Assembly: GCF_001182785.1 (NCBI RefSeq)
Contig: NZ_CP012100.1
Location: forward strand, 1-64,000
Direction: 5' to 3'
Length of the DNA: 64,000 nt
From: Bacillus thuringiensis
GTDB lineage: Bacteria; Bacillota; Bacilli; Bacillales; Bacillaceae_G
In this document: piece by piece, positions 37,239-47,942 of the stretch
Layout: every line of letters begins with the position of its first letter
Position numbering within the stretch: position 1 is the stretch's first letter
Notes under the pieces: model-generated
The model's input: the letters and a program-made list of their open reading frames with translations, nothing else
The model's database searches: none
What the model was told of the DNA's origin: nothing
Translations under genes and position numbers: made by a program

Positions 37239-37511
37239 AAGGAGCGGAAGTGCTGAACATTTTCAATGACAATGATTCAAGCCTTCCGTTAATAGTATGT
37301 GCTTATATTTATCATTTTAGCCAAGAAGATTCCTTCCTCAAGGAGTGTGTGAAGGGCAACAGCCCAGGAGTAGGTGGGAGATGAATTGGCTTCGAACAAG
37401 GGATGGCAGGAAGCCATCTTAATTGTTCGACATATAGAAAGTGTTACTTTACTATCTATCGAATGTACGTTTGGTTTATAATAGTTATATACCGAAATGG
37501 AGGTGAATGAA

Positions 37512-38633
37512 ATGATGATTAATAAAGCCTATAAGTTTCGTATCTATCCAAATCAAGCACAAGCAATTCTAATCAACAAAACGATTGGTTGTTCCCGCTT
37601 TGTATTCAATCATTTCCTATCCTTATGGGATCACGCATACAAAGAGACAGGGCAAGGCTTGACCTATGGTACATGCTCTGCCAAACTCCCTGCCATGAAG
37701 AAAGATTTTGTTTGGCTCAAAGAAGTGGATAGTATTGCGATTCAGTCGTCTGTTCGCAACCTTGCGGATGCTTATACGCGCTTTTTCAAAAAACAAAACA
37801 GCGCCCCGCGCTTTAAATCTAAGAAGAACAACGTACAATCTTATACCACAAAACAAACAAATGAAAATATTGCCGTTGTAGGGAACAAAATAAAGTTGCC
37901 GAAACTAGGCCTTGTTCGATGTGCCAAAAGTCGTGAAGTAGAGGGACGTATTGTAAGTACCACTGTTAGACGAAGCCCTTCTGGCAGATATTTTGTGTCA
38001 CTATTAGTTGAAACAGAAGTACAAGAACTTCCGAAAACACATTCTTACATTGGAATAGATGTAGGACTAAAAGATTTCGCTATTTTGTCAGATGGAAAAC
38101 CCTATAAAAATCCGAAGTTTTTCCGATCATTAGAAGATAAGTTGGCGAAAGCACAGCGTGTTCTTTCTAGAAGAATGAAAGGATCTTCTCGGTGGAATAA
38201 ACAACGAGTCAAGGTAGCTAGAATTCATGAATACATATCAAATGCTAGAAAAGATTACTTGGACAAAATCTCAACCGAAATCATCAAAAACCACGATGTT
38301 ATCGGTATAGAGGATTTGCAAGTATCGAATATGTTAAAGAATCATAAGTTAGCAAAAGCAATTAGTGAGGTATCATGGTCACAATTTCGAACTATGTTGG
38401 AATATAAAGCAAAATGGTATGGCAAACAAGTCATTGTCGTATCGAAAACATTTGCTTCCAGCCAATTATGTTCTTGTTGTGGATATCAAAATAAAGACGT
38501 TAAAAATTTAAACCTAGGTGAATGGGACTGTCCTTCTTGTCGTATACACCATGATAGGGATATTAACGCAAGTATCAATATAAAGAATGAAGCGATAAGG
38601 CTTCTAACCGCAAGGACTGCGGGGTTAGCCTAA
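37512..38633 (+). CDS. tnpB: TnpB RNA-guided nuclease, element 1
   Basis: TnpB is the RuvC-type, omega-RNA-guided nuclease ancestral to Cas12. The 373-residue protein starts at ATG 37512 with GGAGGTG six bases upstream. RuvC residues are intact: D183 in [10 protein letters not shown]267 in GIEDLQ, and D350 in HHDRDINAS. The zinc finger SCCGYQNK...CPSC is present. The N-terminal [14 protein letters not shown] is the family start. It is probably active and would cut DNA matching the guide transcribed past the right end, next to its target-adjacent motif. Confidence 0.93.
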   Translation: MMINKAYKFRIYPNQAQAILINKTIGCSRFVFNHFLSLWDHAYKETGQGLTYGTCSAKLPAMKKDFVWLKEVDSIAIQSSVRNLADAYTRFFKKQNSAPRFKSKKNNVQSYTTKQTNENIAVVGNKIKLPKLGLVRCAKSREVEGRIVSTTVRRSPSGRYFVSLLVETEVQELPKTHSYIGIDVGLKDFAILSDGKPYKNPKFFRSLEDKLAKAQRVLSRRMKGSSRWNKQRVKVARIHEYISNARKDYLDKISTEIIKNHDVIGIEDLQVSNMLKNHKLAKAISEVSWSQFRTMLEYKAKWYGKQVIVVSKTFASSQLCSCCGYQNKDVKNLNLGEWDCPSCRIHHDRDINASINIKNEAIRLLTARTAGLA

Positions 38634-38713
38634 TCAATTAGAGTTCGATAGAACTCTTTACTTAGGAATCCCTCACTTCTAAACAAAGTGAAAGTGGGGG
38701 TAGTTCAAAATTC
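38634..38713 (+). ncRNA. Predicted omega RNA scaffold at right end of element 1
   Basis: The 80 bases after tnpB include a hairpin from CCCTCACTTC and GAAAGTGGGGG, as expected for the 3' scaffold of an omega RNA that overlaps the end of tnpB. The guide would be the bases directly after GTAGTTCA. Confidence 0.5.
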
Positions 38714-38720
38714 ATACAAG

Positions 38721-38750
38721 AAAGGCAGCTATAAAAAATAGCCGCCTTGC
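38721..38750. terminator. Hairpin after element 1
   Basis: AAGGCAGCTAT pairs with ATAGCCGCCTT with one mismatch. The T-run is weak. Confidence 0.5.
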
Positions 38751-38895
38751 CTCAGGGAGAATTCAAGAAAATTAGAGATTCATTATGGATACAGATTGGC
38801 TATTACCAATTTATTTATATTATTAGCAGGGGTTCAATAAATTATTCATAAGTTAAGATCTTACTTCATTGTAGGATGAGTGACATGCAAAGTAA

Positions 38896-38926
38896 AAAGA
38901 GCACTTTTTAAAAGTGCTCTTTTTAA
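38896..38926. terminator. Bidirectional terminator
   Basis: AAAAAGAGCACTTTT pairs with AAAAGTGCTCTTTTT around TTTA. It insulates the regulator gene at 39312 from the element. The region 38927-39311 holds no gene and should contain that gene's promoter. Confidence 0.8.
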
Positions 38927-39311
38927 GGTGTGTATTAGGACTTGAAAGAGGCATCAATGAAATGTAGAAGGAGATATCTCTATACAACATATGGAGGTAC
39001 TATGGAAGGGTGACGATAAAAAATAAAGGAGATAATTCTTTTTAGCGACTTAAGATGTAGTCAATTGTATTACATAATTTTATGAGTAATATTGTAGTGT
39101 CTTGCATGTGGATATTAAATGTCTAATAATCAAATTAGTCAAATACTTTTCTACCGGTGCTTTATCAAGGTTGATTAGCTCGTAAGTATGAAGCGTTACG
39201 CTATAAGATAGAAATACTTACAAATTTTAAAAGAATTCCATTTGTGTACCAAGAAGCAAAATATATTTATGATAAAATATAGAAAAAGATGATTAAGAAG
39301 GGACAATTAAA

Positions 39312-40313
39312 GTGAAACCAACAATTTATGATGTTGCGGAAAAAGCAGGTGTATCAATAGCAACTGTATCCAAGGTAATTAATCAAACTGGGCGTATTAG
39401 TGAAAAAACAATAAACAAAGTAAATCAGGTAATGGATGAACTAGATTACCAGCCAAGTAGTGTAGCGGCAGCGTTAACAGGTAAAAAAACATATGCAATT
39501 GGGGTACTTGTCCCAGATATCTCAAATCCTTTTTTTGCTGAAGTAGCAAGAGCGTTCGAAAATAGTGCACGAGAATCAGGGTATACACTCATTTTATGTA
39601 GTACAGACCATCAAACAAAACGTGAGCATGAATACATTGATTTACTATTTAAAAAGCAAGTAGATGGCATTATTATTGCGACGGAGCTAAATGATTATAA
39701 ACTTGTAAAAAAAATCGTAAATCGAGATTTACCACTTGTACTATTCACTGTAGACCATCCTTCTATCACGACTCACGTGGTGGCAACTGATGATATGAGG
39801 GGAGGCTATCTAGCTGGGAATTATCTAACGCAGAAAGGTCATACATCGCTAACGATTATGATGGAGAAGGATAGAAAAAGTAGCTTAGGGAGATTGACTG
39901 GTTTCAAACAAGCTCTTACGGATTCAGGAATTTCATTAGATGACGATGCTATCATTAGCTGTTATTCGACTGTGGAAGATAGCAAACGTGCAAGTAAAGA
40001 GTTACTTAATTTACCTAACAGACCTACAGCGGTTTTTGCTTGTACAGATTTGATTGCTATATGCCTTATGAATGAAGCAAGAAAACAAGGGCTTTCAATT
40101 CCAGAAGATTTATCAATTATCGGATTTGATAATACAATCTATGCTGAGATTGCAGATCCAGGGTTAACAACAATTGAACAGCCAATTAAACAAATGGCAG
40201 CCTGTACGTTTGAACAACTGCTAAAAACGATGGAAATGAAGGAGCATGCTAAGCAAAAAATTACAATTATTCCTCAGTTAGTAGAGCGATCCTCAGTAAA
40301 GGATATTACATGA
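39312..40313 (+). CDS. LacI family repressor of the inositol locus
   Basis: The 333-residue regulator has the LacI helix-turn-helix (TIYDVAEKAGVSIATVSKVI, then YQPSSVAAALTGKKT) and a periplasmic-binding-like effector domain (IGVLVPDISNPFF, IGFDNTIYAEIADPGLTTIEQP). GTG 39312 follows AAGGGA. It lies beside the transporter and iol genes, whose upstream regions carry AAGCGCTT-centred sites of the kind LacI proteins bind. It most likely represses the locus until an inositol derivative is present. B. subtilis uses a DeoR-type IolR instead, so this is a different control solution. Confidence 0.85.
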   Translation: MKPTIYDVAEKAGVSIATVSKVINQTGRISEKTINKVNQVMDELDYQPSSVAAALTGKKTYAIGVLVPDISNPFFAEVARAFENSARESGYTLILCSTDHQTKREHEYIDLLFKKQVDGIIIATELNDYKLVKKIVNRDLPLVLFTVDHPSITTHVVATDDMRGGYLAGNYLTQKGHTSLTIMMEKDRKSSLGRLTGFKQALTDSGISLDDDAIISCYSTVEDSKRASKELLNLPNRPTAVFACTDLIAICLMNEARKQGLSIPEDLSIIGFDNTIYAEIADPGLTTIEQPIKQMAACTFEQLLKTMEMKEHAKQKITIIPQLVERSSVKDIT

Positions 40314-40343
40314 TAGATTTTTTATAAGCCTATTTGAATGTAA

Positions 40344-40392
40344 CAAAAGAAGGTCATCGTAACTAAGTATAGTTAGGATGACCTTCTTTTAT
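40344..40392. terminator. Bidirectional terminator between regulator and transporter
   Basis: AAGAAGGTCATC..TAACT pairs with AGTTA.GATGACCTTCTT and is flanked by A- and T-runs. It serves the convergent lacI-type and MFS genes. Confidence 0.9.
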
Positions 40393-40401
40393 ATATAGGA
40401 T

Positions 40402-41682
40402 TTATACAGAGAATTGCTCACCGCTTTTCGTATTTAAATCCTGCTTCATCTCATTTTCCTTTGGAATAGTAAGGAAATGAGTTAAAAATGCGCCAAAGAA
40501 GTACAAGCCAGCAAAAATCCACATCACGCCGCCTACACCTAATGGGCCGATGAATGCAGTTACAACTAATGGCCCAACGAATGCTGATAAACCTGAACCT
40601 AAATTTAAGACAGACATTGCAGCTCCTTTATTTTCAGGAGATAAAGATGGGACTAATGCTGTAAGAGGTACATAACCGGCAAGTGTTGCTCCATAGCAAC
40701 AGGCAACAAATAATATAGCCCAATAATTATGCCCTACCATTTGTGGTACATAATAGAGTGCAAGAGTTACAATTCCGCAACCGACTCCTCCAAACCATTT
40801 AATCGTATTTACCCAGCCAAACTTGTCTCCAACGATACCAAAAATAATATTAAACACCATATTTACAAAAAATAGAGTACCCCAAATTTGTAGCCATTCC
40901 GTCATCGTAAAATTATACTTCATCATGTAAGTAGGCAGGAAAACAACAAATCCAAACTGAGCGGCCGAGTTTATAATTTTAACAATGCCCCCAATTCCAA
41001 CTTTAGGATTTTCAAATGCAATGGTAATGCCCTTTAGTAATTCACTTGATTTGTTAGCGCTTACGATTTGTGCTTTAAATCTGTCCTTATTTACAACAAT
41101 AGAGAATAATCCCCCGACGACAACAAAAATTAAGGCGCTCCATAAAGTAGCGATTTCTCCGATTTTAGGAACCATATAGCTAGAATAAAAGGCCCCGATA
41201 ACACTCAGTCCAAGCTGGAATACGAACCAAAACCAGCCAACTGCTCTTGAAAGCATTTGTTGAGGTGTACTGTAAGATACCCAAACTAGAAAAGAATAAG
41301 CAAATAAGGGATAACCAAACCCTCGTAGGGCATAGCAAATTAATATTACGGGATAATTCATATGTTGAATTCCTATACCGATGAATCCGATTGAACCTAA
41401 AATGAATGATACTAAACCAAACGTCATGACTTTTCTTGGTCCCCACATTTGTACAAATACCCCTGAAAACCAAGAAGAAGCAGATACAGTAATTCCGTAA
41501 ATAGTAAACAAGAAAGCAGCGTGTTCTAGCGTTAGTCCTTTTTCAACGAGATAAGGGGATAACCATCCCTGTTCTAAACCATCCCCAATCATAAAAACAA
41601 TAATCCCTATGTATCCCCAAGTTAAATTAGAAGGGATCCCAATCCTGTCCATAAATGTTTTGTTTGAACTAATAGCGTTCAT
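40402..41682 (-). CDS. MFS transporter, probable myo-inositol or polyol permease
   Basis: The 426-residue protein has twelve predicted membrane helices. MWGPRKVMTFG after helix 2 fits the MFS A-motif, and IVGDKFGWVNTIKW provides its second-half copy. It resembles RbtT/DalT-type polyol permeases. It is divergent from the iol genes, has its own promoter (41740-41768), and has a LacI-type operator downstream of it, so it is co-regulated with iol. It is most likely the inositol uptake system of this locus. Confidence 0.82.
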   Translation of the reverse strand: MNAISSNKTFMDRIGIPSNLTWGYIGIIVFMIGDGLEQGWLSPYLVEKGLTLEHAAFLFTIYGITVSASSWFSGVFVQMWGPRKVMTFGLVSFILGSIGFIGIGIQHMNYPVILICYALRGFGYPLFAYSFLVWVSYSTPQQMLSRAVGWFWFVFQLGLSVIGAFYSSYMVPKIGEIATLWSALIFVVVGGLFSIVVNKDRFKAQIVSANKSSELLKGITIAFENPKVGIGGIVKIINSAAQFGFVVFLPTYMMKYNFTMTEWLQIWGTLFFVNMVFNIIFGIVGDKFGWVNTIKWFGGVGCGIVTLALYYVPQMVGHNYWAILFVACCYGATLAGYVPLTALVPSLSPENKGAAMSVLNLGSGLSAFVGPLVVTAFIGPLGVGGVMWIFAGLYFFGAFLTHFLTIPKENEMKQDLNTKSGEQFSV

Positions 41683-41710
41683 TCTCCCACCACCGATAAG
41701 TTATTTTTGG

Positions 41711-41722
41711 TTAAGCGCTTAA
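41711..41722. promoter_or_regulatory. LacI-type operator, transporter side
   Basis: TTAAGCGCTTAA is a perfect 12-base palindrome just downstream of the transporter promoter, so a bound repressor would block elongation. Same core as the sites at 42092 and 43203. Confidence 0.75.
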
Positions 41723-41739
41723 TTCTTTTTGATAAAAAA

Positions 41740-41768
41740 AGTATACGCTTACATCGTGAGGTCGTCAA
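41740..41768 (-). promoter_or_regulatory. SigA-type promoter of the MFS gene
   Basis: On the minus strand TTGACG and TATACT are separated by exactly 17 bases. A further half-site GTAAGCG lies in the spacer next to the -10. Confidence 0.75.
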
Positions 41769-42050
41769 TTTAATTTTTTGACAATTTACAACTTTCTTTT
41801 ATAGAGGCATTCTATTTACTTATTGGACAATAAAATAATAGTGAGTATGAAAAGAAAGAAATACCTTATAGATGGGGGTTACTATTTAAAAGGCTTGGTT
41901 TTCTTTGTTATATCAGTATTCTAAAAGAATATATTTATAGCTTTTTAGATTATTTATTTCTAATTATTATTCTTTATTTTTATGTAATACGTTTATTGAA
42001 GGAACTTAAAATTCGGATGAAAAGGTAAGTATTCAAAAAAATAAAAATGT

Positions 42051-42078
42051 TTTCAATTTAGAATCAAGTGTGTATAAT
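42051..42078 (+). promoter_or_regulatory. Promoter of iolG
   Basis: TATAAT at 42073-42078 with TTTCAA 16 bases upstream. The operator at 42092 covers the expected start of transcription. The rest of 41769-42050 shows no gene. Confidence 0.6.
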
Positions 42079-42091
42079 GAAGAAAAATAGG

Positions 42092-42104
42092 GAAAGCGCT
42101 TAAC
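42092..42104. promoter_or_regulatory. LacI-type operator, iolG side
   Basis: GAAAGCGCTTAAC, centred on AAGCGCTT, 14 bases after the -10 box. Confidence 0.75.
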
Positions 42105-42174
42105 TTAAATAATTACGCTAAACCTTATAGACTTTCATTTTTTTCTTAAATTTAAATAAAGAGGGAGAAATCAT

Positions 42175-43200
42175 ATGAATGTTTTAACGATTGGAATTAT
42201 TGGGGCTGGACGAATTGGGAAACTACATGTTGATAACTTGCAGCTTATGCCACAAGTAAAAATTAAAGCGGTTTCAGATGTAGTGATTAGTCATTTAGAA
42301 AAGTGGGCTGAGGATAAAGGGATTTCCACTCTGACTACAAACTATCAGGATTTATTAGCAGATCCAGAAATTGATGCTGTATTCATTTGTTCACCAACAA
42401 ATACACATGCGCAAATTATTAAAGAAGCGGCTCTTGCGAAAAAACATATTTTCTGTGAAAAGCCTGTTAGTTTCTCAGTAGAAGAAACATTAGATGCATT
42501 AGAAGTAGTAAAAGAACAAGGCGTATCTCTTCAAGTAGGTTTTAATCGTCGTTTCGATCCTAACTTCAGAAAAGTCTATGATCTTATTCAACAAGGAGAA
42601 GTGGGACACCCACATATTTTAAAAATTACGTCTAGAGATCCACAACCGCCAAGTATTGAATATGTTCGCTCTTCAGGTGGATTGTTTATGGATATGATGA
42701 TTCATGATTTTGATATGGCTAGGTATGTGATGAATAGTGAAGTTGTTGAAGTATTTGCATATGGCACAACATTAATTGATCCATCCATTCAGGAAGTAAA
42801 TGATGTTGATACAGCAATAGTCACATTGAAATTTGCGAATGGAGCTTTAGGCGTAATTGATAATAGCCGCCAAGCTGTTTATGGATATGATCAGCGTCTT
42901 GAAGTATTTGGTGAAAAAGGGGCGGTCACTGCGGATAATTGTTGCCCGACAACAGTACAAGTTTCAAAAACAGAAGGTGTTGTAAAAGATAAGCCGCTTT
43001 ATTTCTTCTTAGAGCGCTACACGCAGGCTTACATTGAAGAAGTAACACAATTTACAAAGTCAATTATAGAAGGACAAGCTGTTATTTGCAGTGGTAATGA
43101 TGGGTTACAGGCAGAAAGAATTGCGAAAGCTGCGAAGGAATCATTACTAACAGGAAAACCTGTTCAAATTGAACATAAACAGCCTGCATTAAATCAATAA
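42175..43200 (+). CDS. iolG: Inositol 2-dehydrogenase
   Basis: IolG oxidises myo-inositol to scyllo-inosose with NAD+, the first step of the pathway. The 341-residue Gfo/Idh/MocA protein has the dinucleotide fold GIIGAGRIGKLHVDN at residues 6-20 and the CEKPVSF motif whose Lys takes part in catalysis. The FMDMMIHDFDMARY segment carries the conserved D/H pair. AGAGGGAGA precedes ATG 42175. It is first in the order iolG-C-A-D-E-J-B. Confidence 0.92.
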   Translation: MNVLTIGIIGAGRIGKLHVDNLQLMPQVKIKAVSDVVISHLEKWAEDKGISTLTTNYQDLLADPEIDAVFICSPTNTHAQIIKEAALAKKHIFCEKPVSFSVEETLDALEVVKEQGVSLQVGFNRRFDPNFRKVYDLIQQGEVGHPHILKITSRDPQPPSIEYVRSSGGLFMDMMIHDFDMARYVMNSEVVEVFAYGTTLIDPSIQEVNDVDTAIVTLKFANGALGVIDNSRQAVYGYDQRLEVFGEKGAVTADNCCPTTVQVSKTEGVVKDKPLYFFLERYTQAYIEEVTQFTKSIIEGQAVICSGNDGLQAERIAKAAKESLLTGKPVQIEHKQPALNQ

Positions 43201-43202
43201 AG

Positions 43203-43213
43203 AGAGCGCTTAC
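43203..43213. promoter_or_regulatory. LacI-type operator before iolC
   Basis: AGAGCGCTTAC lies directly after the iolG stop. A second, internal control point for iolC onward is possible; the 100-base gap has no terminator. Confidence 0.55.
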
Positions 43214-43304
43214 TTCTAGATAGATAAAGAGTTATGAATAGTAGGTTTATAAAAAATATGAACCATATCATTCACTCTTTCATAAAGCATGGGAGGTAGA
43301 AACA

Positions 43305-44303
43305 ATGAATCCACTTATTTTTAAAGAAGATTGTCCATTAGACCTAATTGCAGTTGGACGTTTATGCGTTGATTTAAATGCCAATGAAACACAACGTCCT
43401 ATGGAAGAAACAAGAACGTTTACTAAGTATGTGGGGGGATCTCCTGCGAATATCGCAATTGGTGCGGCGCGTCTTGGCTTACAAACAGGATTTATCGGTA
43501 AAGTTTCCGATGATCAAATGGGCCGCTTTATTACAGGATACTTAAAGGATAACAATATTAATACGGATCAGATATGTATTGATCGTACTGGTGCGGTGAC
43601 AGGTTTAGCTTTCACAGAAATTAAAAGCCCTGAAGATTGCAGTATTTTAATGTATCGCGACAATGTCGCAGATTTAAATCTTGATCCAACAGAAGTTTCT
43701 GAGGACTATATTAAACAATCAAAAGCTCTCTTAATTTCAGGAACAGCATTAGCGAAAAGTCCTTCTCGCGAGGCGGTATTTTTAGCGCTAGAATATGCGC
43801 GTAAACATGATGTAGTCGTATTTTTTGATGTTGATTACCGCCCGTATACATGGCAATCAGAGGCTGAAACGGCTGTGTATTACAATCTAGCGGCTGAAAA
43901 ATCTGATGTCATTATTGGGACGCGTGAAGAGTTCGATATGATGGAAAAACTATTAAACTACGAACAATCTAATGACCAAGTTACAGCTGAAAGATGGTTT
44001 TCTCATCATGCGAAAATCGTCGTAATTAAGCACGGCGGGGATGGTTCAATCGCTTATACGAGAGACGGCCAATCACACCGTGGCGGTATCTTTAAAACAA
44101 AGGTATTAAAGACGTTTGGAGCTGGCGACTCGTATGCTTCTGCGTTTATTTATGGCCTAATGCAAGGGCTTGAAATTCCTCAGGCGATGCGATTAGGTGG
44201 TGCTTCTGCTTCGATTGTTATTTCTAAACATAGCTGTTCTGATGCAATGCCAACAAGGGCAGAGATTTCAGCATTCATGGAAACGGCTGAGGAAATTGTA
44301 TAA
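43305..44303 (+). CDS. iolC: 5-dehydro-2-deoxygluconokinase
   Basis: IolC phosphorylates 5-dehydro-2-deoxy-D-gluconate with ATP. The 332-residue protein is a PfkB/ribokinase sugar kinase. The N-terminal GGSPANIAIGAARLGL and the C-terminal GAGDSYASAFIYGL contain the two PfkB signatures, with the catalytic Asp in GAGD. GGGAGGTAG precedes ATG 43305. Its product feeds IolJ. Confidence 0.92.
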   Translation: MNPLIFKEDCPLDLIAVGRLCVDLNANETQRPMEETRTFTKYVGGSPANIAIGAARLGLQTGFIGKVSDDQMGRFITGYLKDNNINTDQICIDRTGAVTGLAFTEIKSPEDCSILMYRDNVADLNLDPTEVSEDYIKQSKALLISGTALAKSPSREAVFLALEYARKHDVVVFFDVDYRPYTWQSEAETAVYYNLAAEKSDVIIGTREEFDMMEKLLNYEQSNDQVTAERWFSHHAKIVVIKHGGDGSIAYTRDGQSHRGGIFKTKVLKTFGAGDSYASAFIYGLMQGLEIPQAMRLGGASASIVISKHSCSDAMPTRAEISAFMETAEEIV

Positions 44304-44380
44304 AAACATCATAAATGAGTAATCAAGTAAGTGCGTATCTTATGTACGCTTCTACATTACATAAAAGGGAGAGAATGAAT

Positions 44381-45844
44381 ATGACAGTACAAACAGCACA
44401 AATTGTAAAAAACTACATTGGCGGCGAATGGGTAGAATCTATTTCAACTAAGATGGAAGCTGTATATAATCCAGCAACAGGGGAAGTAATCGCCCAGGTA
44501 CCACTTTCAACAAAAGTAGATGTTGAACAAGCTGTATTAGCAGCAAATGAAGCATTCAAATCTTGGTCCAAAACAGCTGTGCCAAAACGTGCTCGTATTC
44601 TATTTAAATATCAACAATTATTAGTAGATAACTGGGAAGAGTTAGCGAAACTTATTACGATTGAAAACGGAAAAAGCTATAACGAAGCTTACGGTGAAGT
44701 TCTTCGTGGTATTGAATGCGTGGAGTTTGCTGCAGGTGCTCCTACATTAATGATGGGAAAACAGCTTCCTGATATTGCGACAGGTATTGAGTCTGGTATG
44801 TATCGTTACCCAATTGGTGTTATAGGCGGGATTACACCATTTAATTTCCCGATGATGGTTCCATGCTGGATGTTCCCACTTGCAATTGCTTGTGGTAATA
44901 CATTTGTATTAAAACCTTCAGAGCGTACACCACTTCTAGCAGCAAGATTAGCTGAATTAGCTGAAGAAGCTGGTTTACCTAAAGGTGTATTAAATATCGT
45001 AAATGGCGCACACGATGTAGTAAATGGTCTTCTGGAACATAAATTAGTGAAGGCAATTTCATTTGTAGGTTCCCAGCCTGTCGCAGAATATGTATACAAA
45101 AAAGGAACAGAAAACCTAAAACGCGTGCAAGCATTAGCGGGTGCGAAAAACCATTCCATTGTATTAAATGATGCGAATCTTGAACTAGCAACAAAGCAAA
45201 TTATTAGTGCTGCATTTGGTTCAGCTGGTGAGCGTTGTATGGCTGCTTCTGTTGTTACAGTAGAAGAAGAAATTGCAGATCAATTAGTTGATAGATTAGT
45301 AGAAGAAGCGAATAAAATTGTCATTGGCAATGGTCTTGATGAAGATGTATTTTTAGGCCCAGTTATTCGTGATAACCATAAAGAGCGTACAATTGGTTAC
45401 ATCGATTCAGGTGTAGAGCAGGGTGCTACATTAGTTCGTGATGGACGCGAAGATACAGCTGTAAAAGGAGCTGGCTACTTCGTTGGTCCAACAATTTTTG
45501 ACCATGTTACAAAAGAAATGAAAATCTGGCAAGATGAGATTTTTGCTCCTGTTTTATCTATTGTTCGTGTGAAATCATTGGATGAAGCGATTGAAATTGC
45601 CAATGAGTCTCGGTTTGCAAATGGTGCTTGCATTTATACAGATAGCGGAGCAAGTGTACGTCAATTCCGTGAAACAATTGAATCAGGTATGTTAGGTGTG
45701 AATGTTGGGGTTCCAGCACCGATGGCATTCTTCCCGTTCTCTGGCTGGAAAGATTCTTTCTATGGAGATCTTCATGCGAACGGTACTGACGGCGTTGAGT
45801 TTTATACGAGAAAGAAAATGCTTACATCTCGTTGGGAAAAGTAA
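44381..45844 (+). CDS. iolA: Methylmalonate-semialdehyde dehydrogenase (CoA-acylating)
   Basis: IolA (MmsA) converts malonate semialdehyde to acetyl-CoA with NAD+ and CoA, the last step. The 487-residue length equals B. subtilis IolA when ATG 44381 is used; AGGGAGAG is eight bases upstream. Further in-frame ATGs at 44375 and 44315 are less well placed. The catalytic Cys is C286 in [11 protein letters not shown]. The [15 protein letters not shown] and [18 protein letters not shown] segments are typical of the family. Confidence 0.93.
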   Translation: MTVQTAQIVKNYIGGEWVESISTKMEAVYNPATGEVIAQVPLSTKVDVEQAVLAANEAFKSWSKTAVPKRARILFKYQQLLVDNWEELAKLITIENGKSYNEAYGEVLRGIECVEFAAGAPTLMMGKQLPDIATGIESGMYRYPIGVIGGITPFNFPMMVPCWMFPLAIACGNTFVLKPSERTPLLAARLAELAEEAGLPKGVLNIVNGAHDVVNGLLEHKLVKAISFVGSQPVAEYVYKKGTENLKRVQALAGAKNHSIVLNDANLELATKQIISAAFGSAGERCMAASVVTVEEEIADQLVDRLVEEANKIVIGNGLDEDVFLGPVIRDNHKERTIGYIDSGVEQGATLVRDGREDTAVKGAGYFVGPTIFDHVTKEMKIWQDEIFAPVLSIVRVKSLDEAIEIANESRFANGACIYTDSGASVRQFRETIESGMLGVNVGVPAPMAFFPFSGWKDSFYGDLHANGTDGVEFYTRKKMLTSRWEK

Positions 45845-45923
45845 TCAAGAAGAGAGAAGTAGAATCTCTCTAGGTGCTTGTAAGCGAAAGTAACGGAAGT
45901 AGTAAAACATAAGAAGGAAGTAT

Positions 45924-45957
45924 TAGGAGTCTATCAAATTCCTGATACTCCTTTTTC
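45924..45957 (+). terminator. Terminator-like hairpin between iolA and iolD
   Basis: AGGAGTCTATCA pairs with TGATACTCCT and is followed by TTTTT. It lies inside the otherwise continuous iol series and could lower expression of distal genes. Confidence 0.7.
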
Positions 45958-45998
45958 ATATGCAGAATGACGGATAGAGATAGAAAGGAGCAAATCAT

Positions 45999-47933
45999 AT
46001 GCAAACGGTTAGAATGACGACGGCGCAAGCATTGGTGAAATTTTTAAATCAGCAATATGTAGAGTTTGATGGAAAGCAACAAAAGTTTATTAAGGGAATC
46101 TTTACAATTTTTGGTCATGGAAATGTAGTAGGCCTAGGTCAAGCTTTAGAAGAAGATGCAGGGGAATTAGAAGTATATCAAGGGAGAAACGAACAAGGGA
46201 TGGCAAATGCTGCGATGGCCTTTGCTAAACAAAAACATAGAAAACAAATAATGGCTTGTACTTCTTCTGTTGGTCCTGGATCAGCAAACATGATTACCTC
46301 TGCAGCAACAGCTTCTGCAAATAATATTCCTGTTTTACTACTTCCAGGTGATGTATTTGCAACGAGACAGCCTGATCCTGTTCTTCAACAAATTGAACAA
46401 ACACATGACTTATCTATTTCTACGAATGATGCTTTCCGTGCAGTAAGTAAGTACTGGGACAGGATAAATCGTCCTGAACAATTGATGACAGCTATGATTC
46501 AAGCCATGCGTGTTTTAACGAATCCGGCAGATACAGGAGCTGTAACAATCTGTTTACCACAAGATGTCCAAGGAGAAGCATGGGATTTTCCAATTTACTT
46601 CTTCCAAAAGCGTGTTCACCGTATTGAAAGTCGTCTACCTACAAAAGCCAGCTTATTGGATGCGGTGGAAATGATTAAGAGAAAGAAAAAGCCAGTTATG
46701 ATTTGCGGTGGTGGTGTAAGATACGCAGAAGCGGCAGAACAACTCAAACAGTTTGCTGAGGCATTCCGCATTCCATTTGGAGAAACGCAAGCTGGGAAAA
46801 GCGCGATAGAAAGCAATCATCCGTATAATCTTGGCGGCATTGGGGTAACTGGAAATTTAGCAGCTAATACAATTGCAAAGGAAGCGGATCTTGTTATTGG
46901 AATTGGGACAAGATTTACTGATTTTACAACGGCATCTAAGCAATTGTTCCAGAATAAAGAGGTTGAGTTTTTAAACATCAACATTTCGGAATTCCATGCG
47001 AACAAACTTGATGCATTAAAGGTTATAGCAGATGCGAAAGAAGCGCTTCTTGCTCTAATAGATGAACTGCAAGCAATTGAGTATCAATCTAGTTACACAG
47101 TAGAAATCGCTGATGCAAAAGAGGCTTGGGAAAAAGAATTAGCACGTCTACATAATGTTTGCTTTACAGATCAAGATTTTAAACCAGAAGTTGAAGGTCA
47201 TTTCGATGAGAATTTAAATGAGTATGTAGACGCACTTGGTACAGAATTAACACAGACTGCCGTCATTGGACAAATCAATACATTACTTGACGAAGATTCG
47301 ATTATTGTTGGTGCAGCAGGAAGTCTTCCAGGTGATTTACAAAGAATGTGGGCAGCAAGAAAACCTAATACATATCACATGGAGTATGGATACTCTTGCA
47401 TGGGCTATGAAGTTGCAGGTGCACTTGGTGCAAAGCTAGCTGAACCATCGAAAGAAGTATATGCAATGGTAGGGGATGGCAGTTACCAAATGCTACATTC
47501 TGAGCTTGTCACAAGTCTTCAAGAAAACAAAAAAATTAATGTTTTATTGTTTGATAACTCTGGATTTGGCTGCATTAATAACTTACAAATGGGTAATGGA
47601 ATGGGGAGCTTTGGAACAGAGTTTCGTTACCGAAACCAGGAAACTCGTAAATTAAACGGGGCTATTATGAAAATAGATTTTGCAGCTAGCGCGGCTGGAT
47701 ATGGCGTAAAAACGTATCAAGTTACATCAATGGAACAATTACAGGAAGCGCTTAAGGATGCGAAAAAACAAACAGTTTCTACATTAATTGATATTAAAGT
47801 ATTACCAAAAACAATGACAAATGGATACGATTCATGGTGGCATGTAGGTGTTGCAGAAGTATCTAATAGTCCAAGTGTACAAGCTTCGTATGAGAGTAAA
47901 GTAAGTAACTTGCAAAAGGCAAGATCATATTAG
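45999..47933 (+). CDS. iolD: 3D-(3,5/4)-trihydroxycyclohexane-1,2-dione hydrolase
   Basis: IolD opens the ring of the diketone made by IolE, giving 5-deoxy-glucuronate. The 644-residue protein is a thiamine-diphosphate enzyme. [15 protein letters not shown] contains the activating Glu. The C-terminal [13 protein letters not shown] and [11 protein letters not shown] carry the ThDP/Mg2+ GDG..N motif. GAAAGGAG precedes ATG 45999. Confidence 0.93.
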   Translation: MQTVRMTTAQALVKFLNQQYVEFDGKQQKFIKGIFTIFGHGNVVGLGQALEEDAGELEVYQGRNEQGMANAAMAFAKQKHRKQIMACTSSVGPGSANMITSAATASANNIPVLLLPGDVFATRQPDPVLQQIEQTHDLSISTNDAFRAVSKYWDRINRPEQLMTAMIQAMRVLTNPADTGAVTICLPQDVQGEAWDFPIYFFQKRVHRIESRLPTKASLLDAVEMIKRKKKPVMICGGGVRYAEAAEQLKQFAEAFRIPFGETQAGKSAIESNHPYNLGGIGVTGNLAANTIAKEADLVIGIGTRFTDFTTASKQLFQNKEVEFLNINISEFHANKLDALKVIADAKEALLALIDELQAIEYQSSYTVEIADAKEAWEKELARLHNVCFTDQDFKPEVEGHFDENLNEYVDALGTELTQTAVIGQINTLLDEDSIIVGAAGSLPGDLQRMWAARKPNTYHMEYGYSCMGYEVAGALGAKLAEPSKEVYAMVGDGSYQMLHSELVTSLQENKKINVLLFDNSGFGCINNLQMGNGMGSFGTEFRYRNQETRKLNGAIMKIDFAASAAGYGVKTYQVTSMEQLQEALKDAKKQTVSTLIDIKVLPKTMTNGYDSWWHVGVAEVSNSPSVQASYESKVSNLQKARSY

Positions 47934-47942
47934 ATAGGACAC

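Larger units (their letters stand above)
37327..38713 (+). mobile_element. IS200/IS605-type element with tnpB only (IS1341-like)
   Basis: The left end (TTCCTTCCTCAAGGAGTGTG, then AAGGGC..GCCCA and GTAGGTGGGAGATGAATT) matches the left end of the third element near 62075 on the other strand. The right end ends in an AAGTGGGGGTAGTTCA hairpin, also shared with the third element. No tnpA is present, so it would move only with a transposase in trans, such as the one at 61541. Ends are placed by comparison of the two copies and are good to a few bases. Confidence 0.8.

Noticed and set aside
44806..45159. 117-codon antisense frame in iolA
   Set aside because: Shadow frame in a codon-biased gene; iolA is certain from family and length.
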